Positions 46,244 through 54,783 of a stretch of 64,000 nucleotides of DNA are shown here, in pieces. Origin of the DNA: Methanosarcina sp. Lineage in GTDB: Archaea > Halobacteriota > Methanosarcinia > Methanosarcinales > Methanosarcinaceae. The notes below the pieces were generated by a model. That model did no database searches, had not been told where the DNA came from, and saw only the letters and a list, made by a program, of their open reading frames with translations. Positions within the stretch are counted from its first letter, which is position 1. Each line of letters opens with the position of its first letter. The stretch is taken from NCBI RefSeq assembly GCF_028693135.1, contig NZ_JAQUVZ010000002.1, forward strand, positions 143,386-207,385. The letters run 5' to 3'. A program made the position numbers and the translations under genes.

Positions 46244-48019
46244 ATGACCGACAAGAAAAATCTTAGGACTCCTATAGTCTGCGTGATGGGGCACGTCGAC
46301 CACGGGAAAACTACTCTGCTCGACAAGATCAGAGGTACTGCAATTGTCAGTGGAGAAGCCGGGGCTATCACCCAGCATATCGGAGCAACCGAAGTCCCTA
46401 TAGACGTGATTGTCGACAAGCTCGGAGACCCCAGGCTAAAGGACCGCTTCATGGTTCCAGGACTGCTTTTTATTGATACTCCGGGACACCATGCCTTTAC
46501 AACCCTCAGGAGCAGAGGAGGCGCCCTTGCCGACCTTGCTATTGTTGTTGTTGACATAAACGAAGGCTTTAAACCCCAGACCTTTGAAAGCCTGCAGATC
46601 TTAAAAAGGTTCAAAACTCCTTTTGTTGTCGTTGCCAACAAGATCGACAGGATCGGAAACTGGGTTCCACAGAAGAATATGCCTTTTGCAGCTACCTTCA
46701 AAAAGCAGTCCGGCGATGTCCAGGCACGGCTTGAAACAAAGCTCTACGAGGTAATAGGTGAACTCTATAATCAGGGCTTTGCCGCAGAAAGGTACGACCG
46801 GGTCACTAACTTCCAGAACACTCTGGGCGTAGTCCCTGTAAGTGCTTTTACAGGCGAAGGTATCCCTGACGTTCTCATGGTACTTTTAGGTCTTGCTCAG
46901 AGGTTCCTGGAGGCAAATCTGCAGTACAGCGCCACAGGTCCGGGAGTAGGGACCGTCCTTGAGGTAAAAGAAGAAAAAGGCCTCGGAGCAACCCTTGACG
47001 TTATTCTCTACGACGGCACATTAAAGAAAGGAGATACGGTTGTTATCGGAAGCCTGGGCGAGCCGATCCAGACAAAGGTAAGGGCTCTTTTAAAGCCAAG
47101 GGAACTTTCTGAAATCCGTTACGAGAGCAAGTTCCAGCAGGTGAATAAAATCACTGCAGCAGCCGGGGTGAAGATTTCTGCTCCCGGCCTGGAAGGTGCA
47201 CTTGCGGGTGCTCCCATAAGGGTTGCAACGGAAGAAACCCTTGAGGAAATCGTAGCCCAGGTAAAGTCCGAGATCGATGAGGTCAGGATTGATACGGATT
47301 CCGTTGGAATTCTGATTAAAGCAGATACCCTCGGTTCCCTTGAAGCCCTTGTCCACGAGTTCAAGAAAGATGAAGTCCCTATAAGGAAAGCTGAAGTAGG
47401 AGACATCTCTCACAGGGACGCGATTGAGGCTTCAACAGTTGAAGACCCTCTATATTCTGTGCTTATAGGTTTCAATGTTAAGGTTCACCCTGATGCCAGA
47501 GAGTTCCTGCAGGAAAGCACTGTAAAGGTACTCACAAGTGACGTGATCTACCGCCTGGTTGAAGATTACCAGAAATACGTAAAGGAACAGAAGGAACTGG
47601 CTGAAAAGAAGATTTTCGAAACGATAATTCGTCCCGGCAAGTTCAAGATCCTTCCCGGATGCGTGTTCCGCCAGAGCAAACCTGCAGTCGTCGGGGTAAG
47701 GGTTCTTGGTGGAGTCGTGCGGACAAATGCAGATGTCATGCTTGAAAACGGAAACGTCGTGGGCAAGATCAAGGGTCTGCAGTCCGATGGAGAAAATATT
47801 CCTTCTGCAAGGGTAGGCAAAGAAGTTGCAATGGCTATTGACGGTGCAACCGTAGGCAGGCAGATAAAAGAAGGAGACGTGCTCTATATGAACGTGCCTG
47901 AGAGGCATGCCAAAGTCCTTGAGCACGAAATCTACGACTCCCTTTCAACTGATGAAAAGGAAACTTTTGATATTTTCCTTGAACTCAAAAGAAAAGATAA
48001 TCCTTTCTGGGCAAAGTAA
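46244..48019 (+). CDS. infB: Translation initiation factor IF-2 (aIF5B)
   Basis: The frame is open from 46169, but ATG at 46244, after gagagg, starts directly before the G domain: MTDKKNLRTPIVCVMGHVDH. This gives 591 residues, the usual archaeal length. GTPase motifs are GHVDHGKT (about 16-23), DTPGHHAF and NKID. Beta-barrel domains II and IV and the long connecting helix follow. It promotes ribosomal subunit joining and initiator tRNA placement. The 46169-46243 extension is rich in Arg/Gly and lacks homology to known N-termini. rps6e follows after 152 nt. Confidence 0.96.
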   Translation: MTDKKNLRTPIVCVMGHVDHGKTTLLDKIRGTAIVSGEAGAITQHIGATEVPIDVIVDKLGDPRLKDRFMVPGLLFIDTPGHHAFTTLRSRGGALADLAIVVVDINEGFKPQTFESLQILKRFKTPFVVVANKIDRIGNWVPQKNMPFAATFKKQSGDVQARLETKLYEVIGELYNQGFAAERYDRVTNFQNTLGVVPVSAFTGEGIPDVLMVLLGLAQRFLEANLQYSATGPGVGTVLEVKEEKGLGATLDVILYDGTLKKGDTVVIGSLGEPIQTKVRALLKPRELSEIRYESKFQQVNKITAAAGVKISAPGLEGALAGAPIRVATEETLEEIVAQVKSEIDEVRIDTDSVGILIKADTLGSLEALVHEFKKDEVPIRKAEVGDISHRDAIEASTVEDPLYSVLIGFNVKVHPDAREFLQESTVKVLTSDVIYRLVEDYQKYVKEQKELAEKKIFETIIRPGKFKILPGCVFRQSKPAVVGVRVLGGVVRTNADVMLENGNVVGKIKGLQSDGENIPSARVGKEVAMAIDGATVGRQIKEGDVLYMNVPERHAKVLEHEIYDSLSTDEKETFDIFLELKRKDNPFWAK

Positions 48020-48114
48020 CGGCTGATATGCAGGGCAGCAGCATATTCCGGATTCAGCAAGGATTCACTTAACTTAAAGAGTCAGGTAAAAAAGTCAGGT
48101 AAAAATTCAGATAA

Positions 48115-48579
<465 letters not shown>

Positions 48580-48586
48580 TTTCAAG

Positions 48587-48635
48587 TTCCGCCTTCGGGC
48601 GGGATTTAAAATACTCTTTATTTTCCTTTTGATTT
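48587..48635 (+). terminator. Probable terminator after rps6e
   Basis: ccgcc-ttcg-ggcgg (48589-48602) is a perfect 5-bp hairpin with a stable UUCG loop, extended by weaker pairs. It lies 10 nt after the stop codon and is followed by T-rich sequence (tactctttattttccttttga). It probably ends or stabilises the translation operon transcript. Confidence 0.65.
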
Positions 48636-48847
48636 TTGCTGTTTTTTGATTTTCTTTTGTTTACGACCTTATAGCTATTTTTCAGGAATATTAGAGCTAT
48701 TTATCAGGAATGGAGTTTAACTCAGGCAACAGGTTAAATTTTTAAGAACATAGTTTCGCTTCTCAGGGAAATAACTTTAAAAAGAGTTAATGAGGCTTTT
48801 TTGCTAGCCCCTGGGTTGGAAAAATATAATTTTATTGCTCAAAAAGG

Positions 48848-49264
48848 TCAGAGAAGCTGCTTTCCGGCTCCTGCTCCGGATTTGCACTCATAAACTTCTG
48901 TGATCTTCATGACGGCAAGGGCTTTTGCAGGGAACCTGTCTCCCATGCTCTTGACCATCTTATACATTTTCTCATAGTCTTCCCCTTCGGTCTTGATCTC
49001 AAAGTCCCCTTTTATCTGGTAACAGCCCTTGACCTCAGGACCCCAGACATAGATAGCACCTCTCGGGTTTTCTTCAAGGTTCTGGTGGGTCTTATGGAAA
49101 TAATTGTCTGCAATCCAGATAGTCTCTCTATCTTCCTGGAGCTTGCAAAAACCGATTGGTATTACATTCGGATCTCCACTTCCGGAGGCAGTTGCAAAAG
49201 GAAAAATCTTCATTTTTGCAAAATCTTCTGTCATTTCGTTGTTCAATTTGACCATTAACTTCAC
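48848..49264 (-). CDS. Pyridoxamine 5'-phosphate oxidase-like flavin-binding protein
   Basis: This 138-residue protein shows the split-barrel PNPOx-like pattern: FPFATASGSGDPNVIPIGFC, IWIADNYFHKTHQNLEENPR (residues about 50-69) and GCYQIKGDFEIKTEGEDYEK. Such proteins bind FMN or related cofactors (some archaeal members bind F420). It is probably cytosolic and redox-related. It lies downstream of pdxT in the same orientation, with a gap of about 180 nt, but whether it shares a function with PLP synthesis is not shown. The exact cofactor cannot be told from sequence alone. Confidence 0.75.
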   Translation of the reverse strand: MKLMVKLNNEMTEDFAKMKIFPFATASGSGDPNVIPIGFCKLQEDRETIWIADNYFHKTHQNLEENPRGAIYVWGPEVKGCYQIKGDFEIKTEGEDYEKMYKMVKSMGDRFPAKALAVMKITEVYECKSGAGAGKQLL

Positions 49265-49443
49265 TCCTTCATTGAATCTTTTTTATTAATATGGCTGCAA
49301 TCAATATATAACTTTGAAGGCATCAAAAACAAAGAAAGTTCAAAAATTTCGATTTTGCGTTTTACCTTCAGGAAAAGGGATAAAAGAAAAAAGATAGGGG
49401 TCAGCTACCGGAAACAAAACCTTGAACCTGACCCATGTGCCTA

Positions 49444-50043
49444 TCAACAGTTTAAAATCTTATCCAGGAAATACTGGTGGATTCGCAAATCATCAGTTAA
49501 TTCAGGATGGAACGCCAATGCCAGCACATTTCCCTGCTCTGCAGCAATAATCATGTCTTCAAGCCTGGAAAGTACGCGCACACCAGGCCCGCAGCTTACG
49601 ATTCCAGGAGCCCGGATAAACACCCCGGTAAAAGGAGAATCAAGAATATCAACTTCAAGTTCCGCCTCAAAAGAATCTCTCTGTCTCCCAAAAGCGTTCC
49701 TGTTAACTTTCGTATCCATGATGCCGAGCAGTTCCTGGCTGGTCTTTGCCACCTGCTCATCCCCTTCTTTTGCAAGCACAATCAGCCCTGCACAGGTCCC
49801 GAGAATCGGAATTCCCCTTGCAGCCGCCTCCTTAATCTCCTCTGCAATCCCCTCACGAGCGAGCAACCTGCAAAGCGTCGTACTCTCCCCGCCAGGAATC
49901 ACAATTCCGCTGCACTCCGGCACAATCCCTTTGTGCTTAATCGCAACTACCTCAGCCTCAACCCCTTTCTCTGTAAGGGCTCTCTTCAAAGCATCAACAT
50001 GCTCAGAAACCGCTCCCTGAATAGCGATTACACCTATCTTCAT
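49444..50043 (-). CDS. pdxT: Pyridoxal 5'-phosphate synthase glutaminase subunit PdxT
   Basis: ATG at 50043 gives 199 residues starting MKIGVIAIQGAVSEHVDALK; the longer frame from 50055 adds only MVFF. It is a class I glutamine amidotransferase with GGESTT, the nucleophile Cys in GTCAGLIVLA, and the His/Glu pair in LAFHPELTDD. PdxT releases ammonia from glutamine for PdxS, which builds PLP. pdxS is encoded upstream on the same strand, about 250 nt away, with a dispersed hairpin repeat in between. Confidence 0.95.
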   Translation of the reverse strand: MKIGVIAIQGAVSEHVDALKRALTEKGVEAEVVAIKHKGIVPECSGIVIPGGESTTLCRLLAREGIAEEIKEAAARGIPILGTCAGLIVLAKEGDEQVAKTSQELLGIMDTKVNRNAFGRQRDSFEAELEVDILDSPFTGVFIRAPGIVSCGPGVRVLSRLEDMIIAAEQGNVLALAFHPELTDDLRIHQYFLDKILNC

Positions 50044-50159
50044 GAAAAACACCATTTTCCAGAAATTAATCCTTTATTTCTTGAATCAAAAACCCTAAAA
50101 AAATAAATTGATTTAATTCTTACAAAACTGCAAGAATAAATCTGTTTTTAAAAAATTGA

Positions 50160-50290
50160 ATTATAAGTCCGCTTGAGCGGAGTTCACGGCTAGAACCCAC
50201 AAATTAGTCCTCTTGAGCGCAGCGAAAAGGACCGCGGGCTCCCGAGTCGCAATTCGGGCAGCGAAACTCGTGTATTTCCGCTCGGGATTA
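50160..50290 (+). repeat. Dispersed hairpin repeat (locus 2)
   Basis: The exact 26-bp core (50207-50232) is followed by a second conserved part, ctcccgag..cgcaattcggg..gcgaaactcg, as at 40896-40935. A related half-copy (ccgcttgagcgg) precedes it at 50169-50180. The repeat lies between pdxT and pdxS on the non-coding strand of both. Confidence 0.8.
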
Positions 50291-50296
50291 TGGATT

Positions 50297-51193
50297 TTAC
50301 CAGCCGCGTTCCTGAAGGGCTTCCTCGATAGGGATCATGTCTGTGCTGATGCCTTTCATTCCGGCGCCTATGCCTTTTGAAATCTCGGCAAGTTTTGCAG
50401 GGTTGTCGTAATTGTTGACGGCTTCAACGATTGCTTTTGCCATCTTTTCAGGGTTTTCGGCTTTGAAAATACCTGAGCCTACAAAAACCCCATCTGCACC
50501 AAGGCGCATCATAAGAGCTGCATCTGCAGGGGTTGCAATTCCGCCAGCTGCAAAGTTTACTACAATCAGGCGCTGCATTTTAGCGGTTTCCATTACAAGT
50601 TCGATAGGAGCTTCGATTTCCCTGGCAACCATTATAAGTTCTTCTTTTGTCTTGCCTGCAAGGGCACGGATTTCGCCCTGTATCTGTTTCATGTGCTTTA
50701 CTGCCTGGCTGACGTCTCCGGTTCCGGCTTCTCCTTTCGTCCGGATCATGGCCGCCCCTTCATTTATCCTGCGAAGAGCTTCACCGAGGTTCCTGGCGCC
50801 ACAGACAAAGGGCACTGTAAACTGTGTCTTGTCTATGTGATAGAAAGGATCGGCAGGAGTAAGGACTTCGGATTCATCTACCATGTCAACGCCGAGTGCC
50901 TCCATGATTTCGGCTTCGACGAAGTGCCCGATCCTTGCTTTTGCCATTACAGGTATAGTGACCGTATCAATGATCTGCTGGACGATTTCGGGATCTGCCA
51001 TACGGGCAACTCCGCCCTCTTTTCTAATATCTGCAGGGACAGCCTGAAGGGCCATAACAGCAACTGCTCCGGCTTCTTCTGCGATCCTGGCCTGTTCCGG
51101 AGTTGTCACATCCATGATCACACCCCCCTTCTGCATACTTGCAAAGCCCCTCTTGATAAGTTCGGTCCCGTGTCTCAATTTTTCAAAGTCCAT
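50297..51193 (-). CDS. pdxS: Pyridoxal 5'-phosphate synthase lyase subunit PdxS
   Basis: From ATG at 51193, spaced properly after agagg, this encodes 298 residues beginning [20 protein letters not shown]. It is a TIM-barrel enzyme with the PdxS signatures [20 protein letters not shown], the active-site Lys in [17 protein letters not shown], and [20 protein letters not shown]. PdxS condenses ribose 5-phosphate, glyceraldehyde 3-phosphate and ammonia (from PdxT) into PLP. An alternative ATG at 51202 overlaps the ribosome-binding site and is less likely. The 5' leader contains a stable hairpin near 51238-51260. Confidence 0.96.
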   Translation of the reverse strand: MDFEKLRHGTELIKRGFASMQKGGVIMDVTTPEQARIAEEAGAVAVMALQAVPADIRKEGGVARMADPEIVQQIIDTVTIPVMAKARIGHFVEAEIMEALGVDMVDESEVLTPADPFYHIDKTQFTVPFVCGARNLGEALRRINEGAAMIRTKGEAGTGDVSQAVKHMKQIQGEIRALAGKTKEELIMVAREIEAPIELVMETAKMQRLIVVNFAAGGIATPADAALMMRLGADGVFVGSGIFKAENPEKMAKAIVEAVNNYDNPAKLAEISKGIGAGMKGISTDMIPIEEALQERGW

Positions 51194-51695
51194 GAATGTC
51201 ATCCTCTTTATATCAATCAGATTTCTAAGATATATTGCCGTGGGAAATCTTTTCCACAGGTGAAATGGACATCAAGTCCTTTCCACCAGTTACAACCAAC
51301 AGGTTGCGGTTTTCAGTATGCTGTTTCTCTAGTGAATTGAGAATACGCTCAATAGTTAAAAGCATTATTTAAGCTATTCCTTAATTCCAGATTACAGATT
51401 AAATTAAATTATAATGATTTAAAATCTTTTATATTTTATAAAGATCGTTAATATTTTTAAGAACTGTTCGGTTTCTCCGGTTATTCATCCCAAATATACT
51501 CTGGAGCCTTAATGAAATTCTTTACAGTACTTTCAAAACGCACTTTTGTAAGTTAACTTTTCGGTATGATATAACTATCTCAGTCTTCACATAATTTCAA
51601 TTTTTATAAAATGTCCGGTAATGTATGATCTTATATCCGGTAATGTATGATCTGATTCCTGAGATCAGACACAGGAAGTAAGATAAAATAGAAAC
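51194..51695. other. Start of a 1.5-kb gene-poor, repeat-rich region
   Basis: Next to pdxS a hairpin (gtgggaaa/ttttccac, about 51240-51257) lies in its leader. Further on, two exact 18-bp copies of tccggtaatgtatgatct sit at 51614-51631 and 51636-51653. Open frames in both directions here have no ribosome-binding sites and I reject them. Confidence 0.4.
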
Positions 51696-51821
51696 GGTTC
51701 CAGAAACTGGAAGCCTAAAGCTCAGAGCGAAGAATGTAAGACAGAATCGTCTCCAGCTTTTGAGTTCGGGTTTGCAGTTGCAGGCCTGGCGGCAGCATAT
51801 GGACTGAGGCACAGGAAATAA
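51696..51821 (+). pseudogene. C-terminal remnant of a PGF-CTERM-like surface protein
   Basis: A plus-strand frame preceded by an in-frame stop and lacking a start codon ends ...SPAFEFGFAVAGLAAAYGLR and a few basic residues, then TAA at 51821. A short aromatic motif, a hydrophobic helix and a basic tail are the features of archaeosortase (PGF-CTERM) sorting signals common in Methanosarcina surface proteins, although the canonical P-G-F reads P-A-F here. It is probably the tail of a deleted gene. Confidence 0.45.
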
Positions 51822-52039
51822 AAACTCAGAACCATGAGCTCTGCATCAGGAGTCGAGAAATCCGATCCCTCAAAAATATCCAGCCTGCCTGATTCTTTTG
51901 TTTTTATCTACTTTATCTACTGCTCGCAGGCGGACTCAAGCAGGGCGCAGCGCGTGGAAAGAAGTAACCGGAGATACAACAAGAGGCTATCTCGAAATAA
52001 TACCAACCAATTAACCAGTGAACACAAAAGTTTTCAATT

Positions 52040-52350
52040 GCAGATCTTTCTGACCCGTGCAACCATATTCACTATATTGGGTCTTTTTTGTCCCGGCAGA
52101 GTTGCACTGCAAGTGCAACAGCACGAGGTCCTTTTCGCTGCGCTCAAGAGGACTACTTGATGGGTTTTAGCTGAGATGCGCTCAAGAGGACTACTTATGG
52201 AGTTTAGCAGTGAACTTTGCTCAGGGGACTAATTATGGATGTTTATGGATGTTAATACTGAAGACTGCGCTCAAGAGGACGAAATTATATATTTCTGATC
52301 CGTACAACGTCATTCACTTTATCATGTCGTTTTTGTCACGCTCGACGCAG
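52040..52350 (-). repeat. Dispersed hairpin repeat cluster (locus 3, inverted)
   Basis: The 26-bp core is present in reverse orientation at 52128-52153, preceded by a perfect 8-bp hairpin gttgcact-gca-agtgcaac (52101-52119). Partial cores (gcgctcaagaggac) recur near 52175-52188 and 52267-52280. A flanking segment beginning ctgacccgtgcaacc (about 52049) is repeated in diverged form near 52295 (ctgatccgtacaacg). The area seems to consist of nested duplications of one element. Confidence 0.7.
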
Positions 52351-52557
52351 GAGAGCGGCTTTCAAACAAAAAAGAGGTCGAAAAAGACCATAAATAAAAG
52401 CCAGAAAGTAAAATTGAAGTAAAAAACCTGTGAGAATGCAATCAAACAGATTAAATTGTACCTGAAAATACTCCTTTAAACGTCTGTTTTTATTGATTTT
52501 TACTACTTCCTCAAACATCTTCTTTCTCTCCTACGTCTTTCTGCTTTTTTTGCAGGG

Positions 52558-52576
52558 CCGCCAGACAAGCTGGCGG
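52558..52576. other. Perfect 7-bp GC-rich hairpin
   Basis: ccgccag-acaag-ctggcgg stands out in AT-rich surroundings, about 140 nt beyond the 3' end of the PAP2 gene. On the minus strand it could end a transcript arriving from the PAP2 gene, but no U-run follows closely. The rest of 52351-52715 shows nothing else. Confidence 0.4.
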
Positions 52577-52715
52577 AGGCTCCCTATGAAAGTTGGATTA
52601 AAAAGAGGTTTCCGGGATCAAGGGAAGTATTATTTGGAGAAGGAAGACATATCTAAAAAATATCAACCGATTCAGCAGGGACCACCTAATTTACAGTTTT
52701 TCAATTTACAGGTTT

Positions 52716-53813
52716 TTAGTGTTCCTCAGGATGTTTATCTACCCCGGGGCTTTCTATTACTTCGTCTATTCCGTACAGATCAAGCTTCGTACAGATACTT
52801 ACAGAAACCCATATGGTAAGCGCAGGGATGAAGGCTTTTAAAAATTCTATGAGGGTAACTCCAAAGTAACTGGCAGTGCCCACTGTGGCAAATCCTGCAT
52901 CAAGAAAAAGGGCGGACACTCCAAAAAATATGAGGGCGATAAATACCCGTGTAGCTCGCTGTCCTGCACCTCCAGTATCTTCAGGGAGTCCTTTTCGGAT
53001 TATGAGGAGATATGCCGTGTTCGTGCCAAGGAAAAAACCTGCTACATCGGCACTTACAAGGGACAGGGCTGTAAGCAGGACCGGGACGACAAACATAATG
53101 GAGTAAAAAAAGAGATTCCTCGGCCTGAAAACAAGCTCAAAGCTCTCCTTTTTGAAAAGATCATCTTTCAACGGGCTTTTAAGGAAGCGCGTAAAGACAA
53201 TCAGGATAATTAAGCCCAGGGTTGCTCCTCCCAGTACATCTCCTAAAAAATGCCTTCCCAGGTACATTCTTGAAAAAGCTATCAATAAAATCGCTGCAGG
53301 AGCCAGGCATTTTATTGCCCTGTTCTCGAAGATCCGGGCAGTCCCTCCCCATAAAGCAATTGCTGTCGAGACATGCCCTGATGGGAATCCGAACATGGAA
53401 TGGGGAATTATTCCCTGAAGCCTGAATGCCTCAAGCGCCTCTCCACCTGGAAACCCGAAAAACCTGTCTGCCCCCATCCCGGAAAAGGGAGACGTATTCG
53501 GAAACCCATATTCAAGGTTCAGAACCCTGGAATCCACAAAGTCGGGCCTGGGAAAGGCAAAAATTCCCTTAAGCACTTCCGTGACTGCACCGGTCCAGAG
53601 CAGCAGCTGGAATAGTAGAAAGCCTTTACGAAAGTCAATTCCAAACGTAATCACAATTATCACTGAAGCAAAAAAGGCGGAAGACCCCATGGAAGTTATC
53701 AAAACCATGAGGAAAGTAAACCACTCGGTTCCGAGGGATTGAAGGTAAAGTATAGGTTCTGTCTGGAACAAGGGATTTGACTCCAAATATGCATAACTAT
53801 AAAATGTGAACAC
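52716..53813 (-). CDS. PAP2-family membrane phosphatase
   Basis: This 365-residue membrane protein carries the three PAP2 motifs: KGIFAFPRP (KxxxxxxRP), FPSGH (PSGH) and SRMYLGRHFLGDVLGG (SRxxxxxHxxxD). It has about eight hydrophobic segments, with the active site expected to face outward. Related enzymes dephosphorylate lipid phosphates such as undecaprenyl or dolichyl diphosphate, or phosphatidate. The substrate here is unknown; a role in recycling polyprenyl phosphates is plausible in archaea. It is monocistronic, and the C-terminal third has no recognised catalytic motif. Confidence 0.85.
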   Translation of the reverse strand: MFTFYSYAYLESNPLFQTEPILYLQSLGTEWFTFLMVLITSMGSSAFFASVIIVITFGIDFRKGFLLFQLLLWTGAVTEVLKGIFAFPRPDFVDSRVLNLEYGFPNTSPFSGMGADRFFGFPGGEALEAFRLQGIIPHSMFGFPSGHVSTAIALWGGTARIFENRAIKCLAPAAILLIAFSRMYLGRHFLGDVLGGATLGLIILIVFTRFLKSPLKDDLFKKESFELVFRPRNLFFYSIMFVVPVLLTALSLVSADVAGFFLGTNTAYLLIIRKGLPEDTGGAGQRATRVFIALIFFGVSALFLDAGFATVGTASYFGVTLIEFLKAFIPALTIWVSVSICTKLDLYGIDEVIESPGVDKHPEEH

Positions 53814-54152
53814 TTACGGCACCAGGAAATCGTTCACAGTACTCAGAAAAATCTTCACCGTACCCAGGAAAATCTTCACTGTACTCAGAACCCCTTTAGC
53901 CGTAAAAAGCCTGCGTTGATTTTTCAGATTGAGTTATTTAAATGTTACTTTTCAAAACGGTGGAAGCCGGAGCTCAAGCTTGAAGCTGTAGATTGAAAAC
54001 TTCCCCTAAAGTTATCTTTGTATTTTCTGCAGGCTGTCCCGAGGCTCCTGCTTGATTGGTTATGCAGTGTTTTTACTCTGCATTAAACGATTTTTCTATT
54101 TAGCAATGTCTCTGTTTTGTCAAACTTTTAAAACTTAAAAAGGTATTTATTA
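53814..54152. other. Intergenic region with three imperfect 22-bp repeats
   Basis: Positions about 53822-53890 contain three near-copies of a unit like caggaaaatcttcacagtact. They lie just before the PAP2 start on the minus strand, in its promoter or leader. The rest of the spacer is AT-rich with no visible gene. Confidence 0.5.
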
Positions 54153-54731
54153 TTGTGGCAGCAAATTATCGATCGCTTTAATTTCATTGTCTCTGAATCT
54201 GTCTCTGAATCTGTCTCTGAATCTAAAAGAAACCTTCTTCCTGAAAAGGTCCATTCCACAAGAACCGAGGTAAATTGCTTGAAGCTGAACCAGATAGACG
54301 ACACCCGAAGGAAAAGAGCAATTATCATTTTCCTTGCCGCCATTATTTTCATCTCGGTCAAAGGGTTTTTGTCCCCTGTAGTAGGTGTTGGTTTTGTTCT
54401 CCAGAAAGAAGTGGTCGGAGTTGAAGGGGAAGAAAGGACTATCATATTCCAGAGCAGCCCTGAAGGGATCTCGGTTCAGGATGCAGCCTGTGGACAATTG
54501 CTTCCGGAAGGCACCGAAAACCTCCAGATCAACGAGTCCGTGGAAGCCGAACTTAAAACAATGTATCCGGAAATCGAGTACGTTATCCAAATGCGGCTCT
54601 GCGTTGAAGACGAAGTCCGGGAATACAGAGCTAACAGAGAGGACTTCAACATACTGGAAATAGGCAGGGTTGCCAAATTCAGAGTTTACCGCTCGGAAAG
54701 GGACGTTATCGAGAAGATCGTTGAGATGTAA
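54153..54731 (+). CDS. Hypothetical membrane-anchored protein
   Basis: This frame encodes up to 192 residues from a TTG at 54153, but the start is uncertain. The region about 13-24 is SESVSESVSESK, from three 12-bp DNA repeats (tctctgaatctg), and may not be translated. The body has one hydrophobic helix (AIIIFLAAIIFISVKGFL, about 56-73) followed by an extracytoplasmic domain of about 115 residues with two Cys (DAACGQLL and MRLCVED). A Cys pair outside the membrane could form a disulfide. I do not recognise the family. It precedes the SNF2 gene by 52 nt in the same direction. Confidence 0.5.
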   Translation: MWQQIIDRFNFIVSESVSESVSESKRNLLPEKVHSTRTEVNCLKLNQIDDTRRKRAIIIFLAAIIFISVKGFLSPVVGVGFVLQKEVVGVEGEERTIIFQSSPEGISVQDAACGQLLPEGTENLQINESVEAELKTMYPEIEYVIQMRLCVEDEVREYRANREDFNILEIGRVAKFRVYRSERDVIEKIVEM

Positions 54732-54783
54732 AAACCGTATCATGCCCCTAGATTTTAAATAACTCTTCTGCTTTTAATCAATT

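Noticed and set aside
51834..52160. 108-codon plus-strand frame in the repeat-rich region
   Set aside because: It spans dispersed repeats, has an atypical composition and no ribosome-binding site.
54150..54743. 197-codon minus-strand frame opposite the hypothetical anchored protein
   Set aside because: The plus-strand frame has a membrane helix and sensible codon use, and precedes SNF2 in the same direction. The antisense frame has Ser/Phe/Arg-rich shadow composition.
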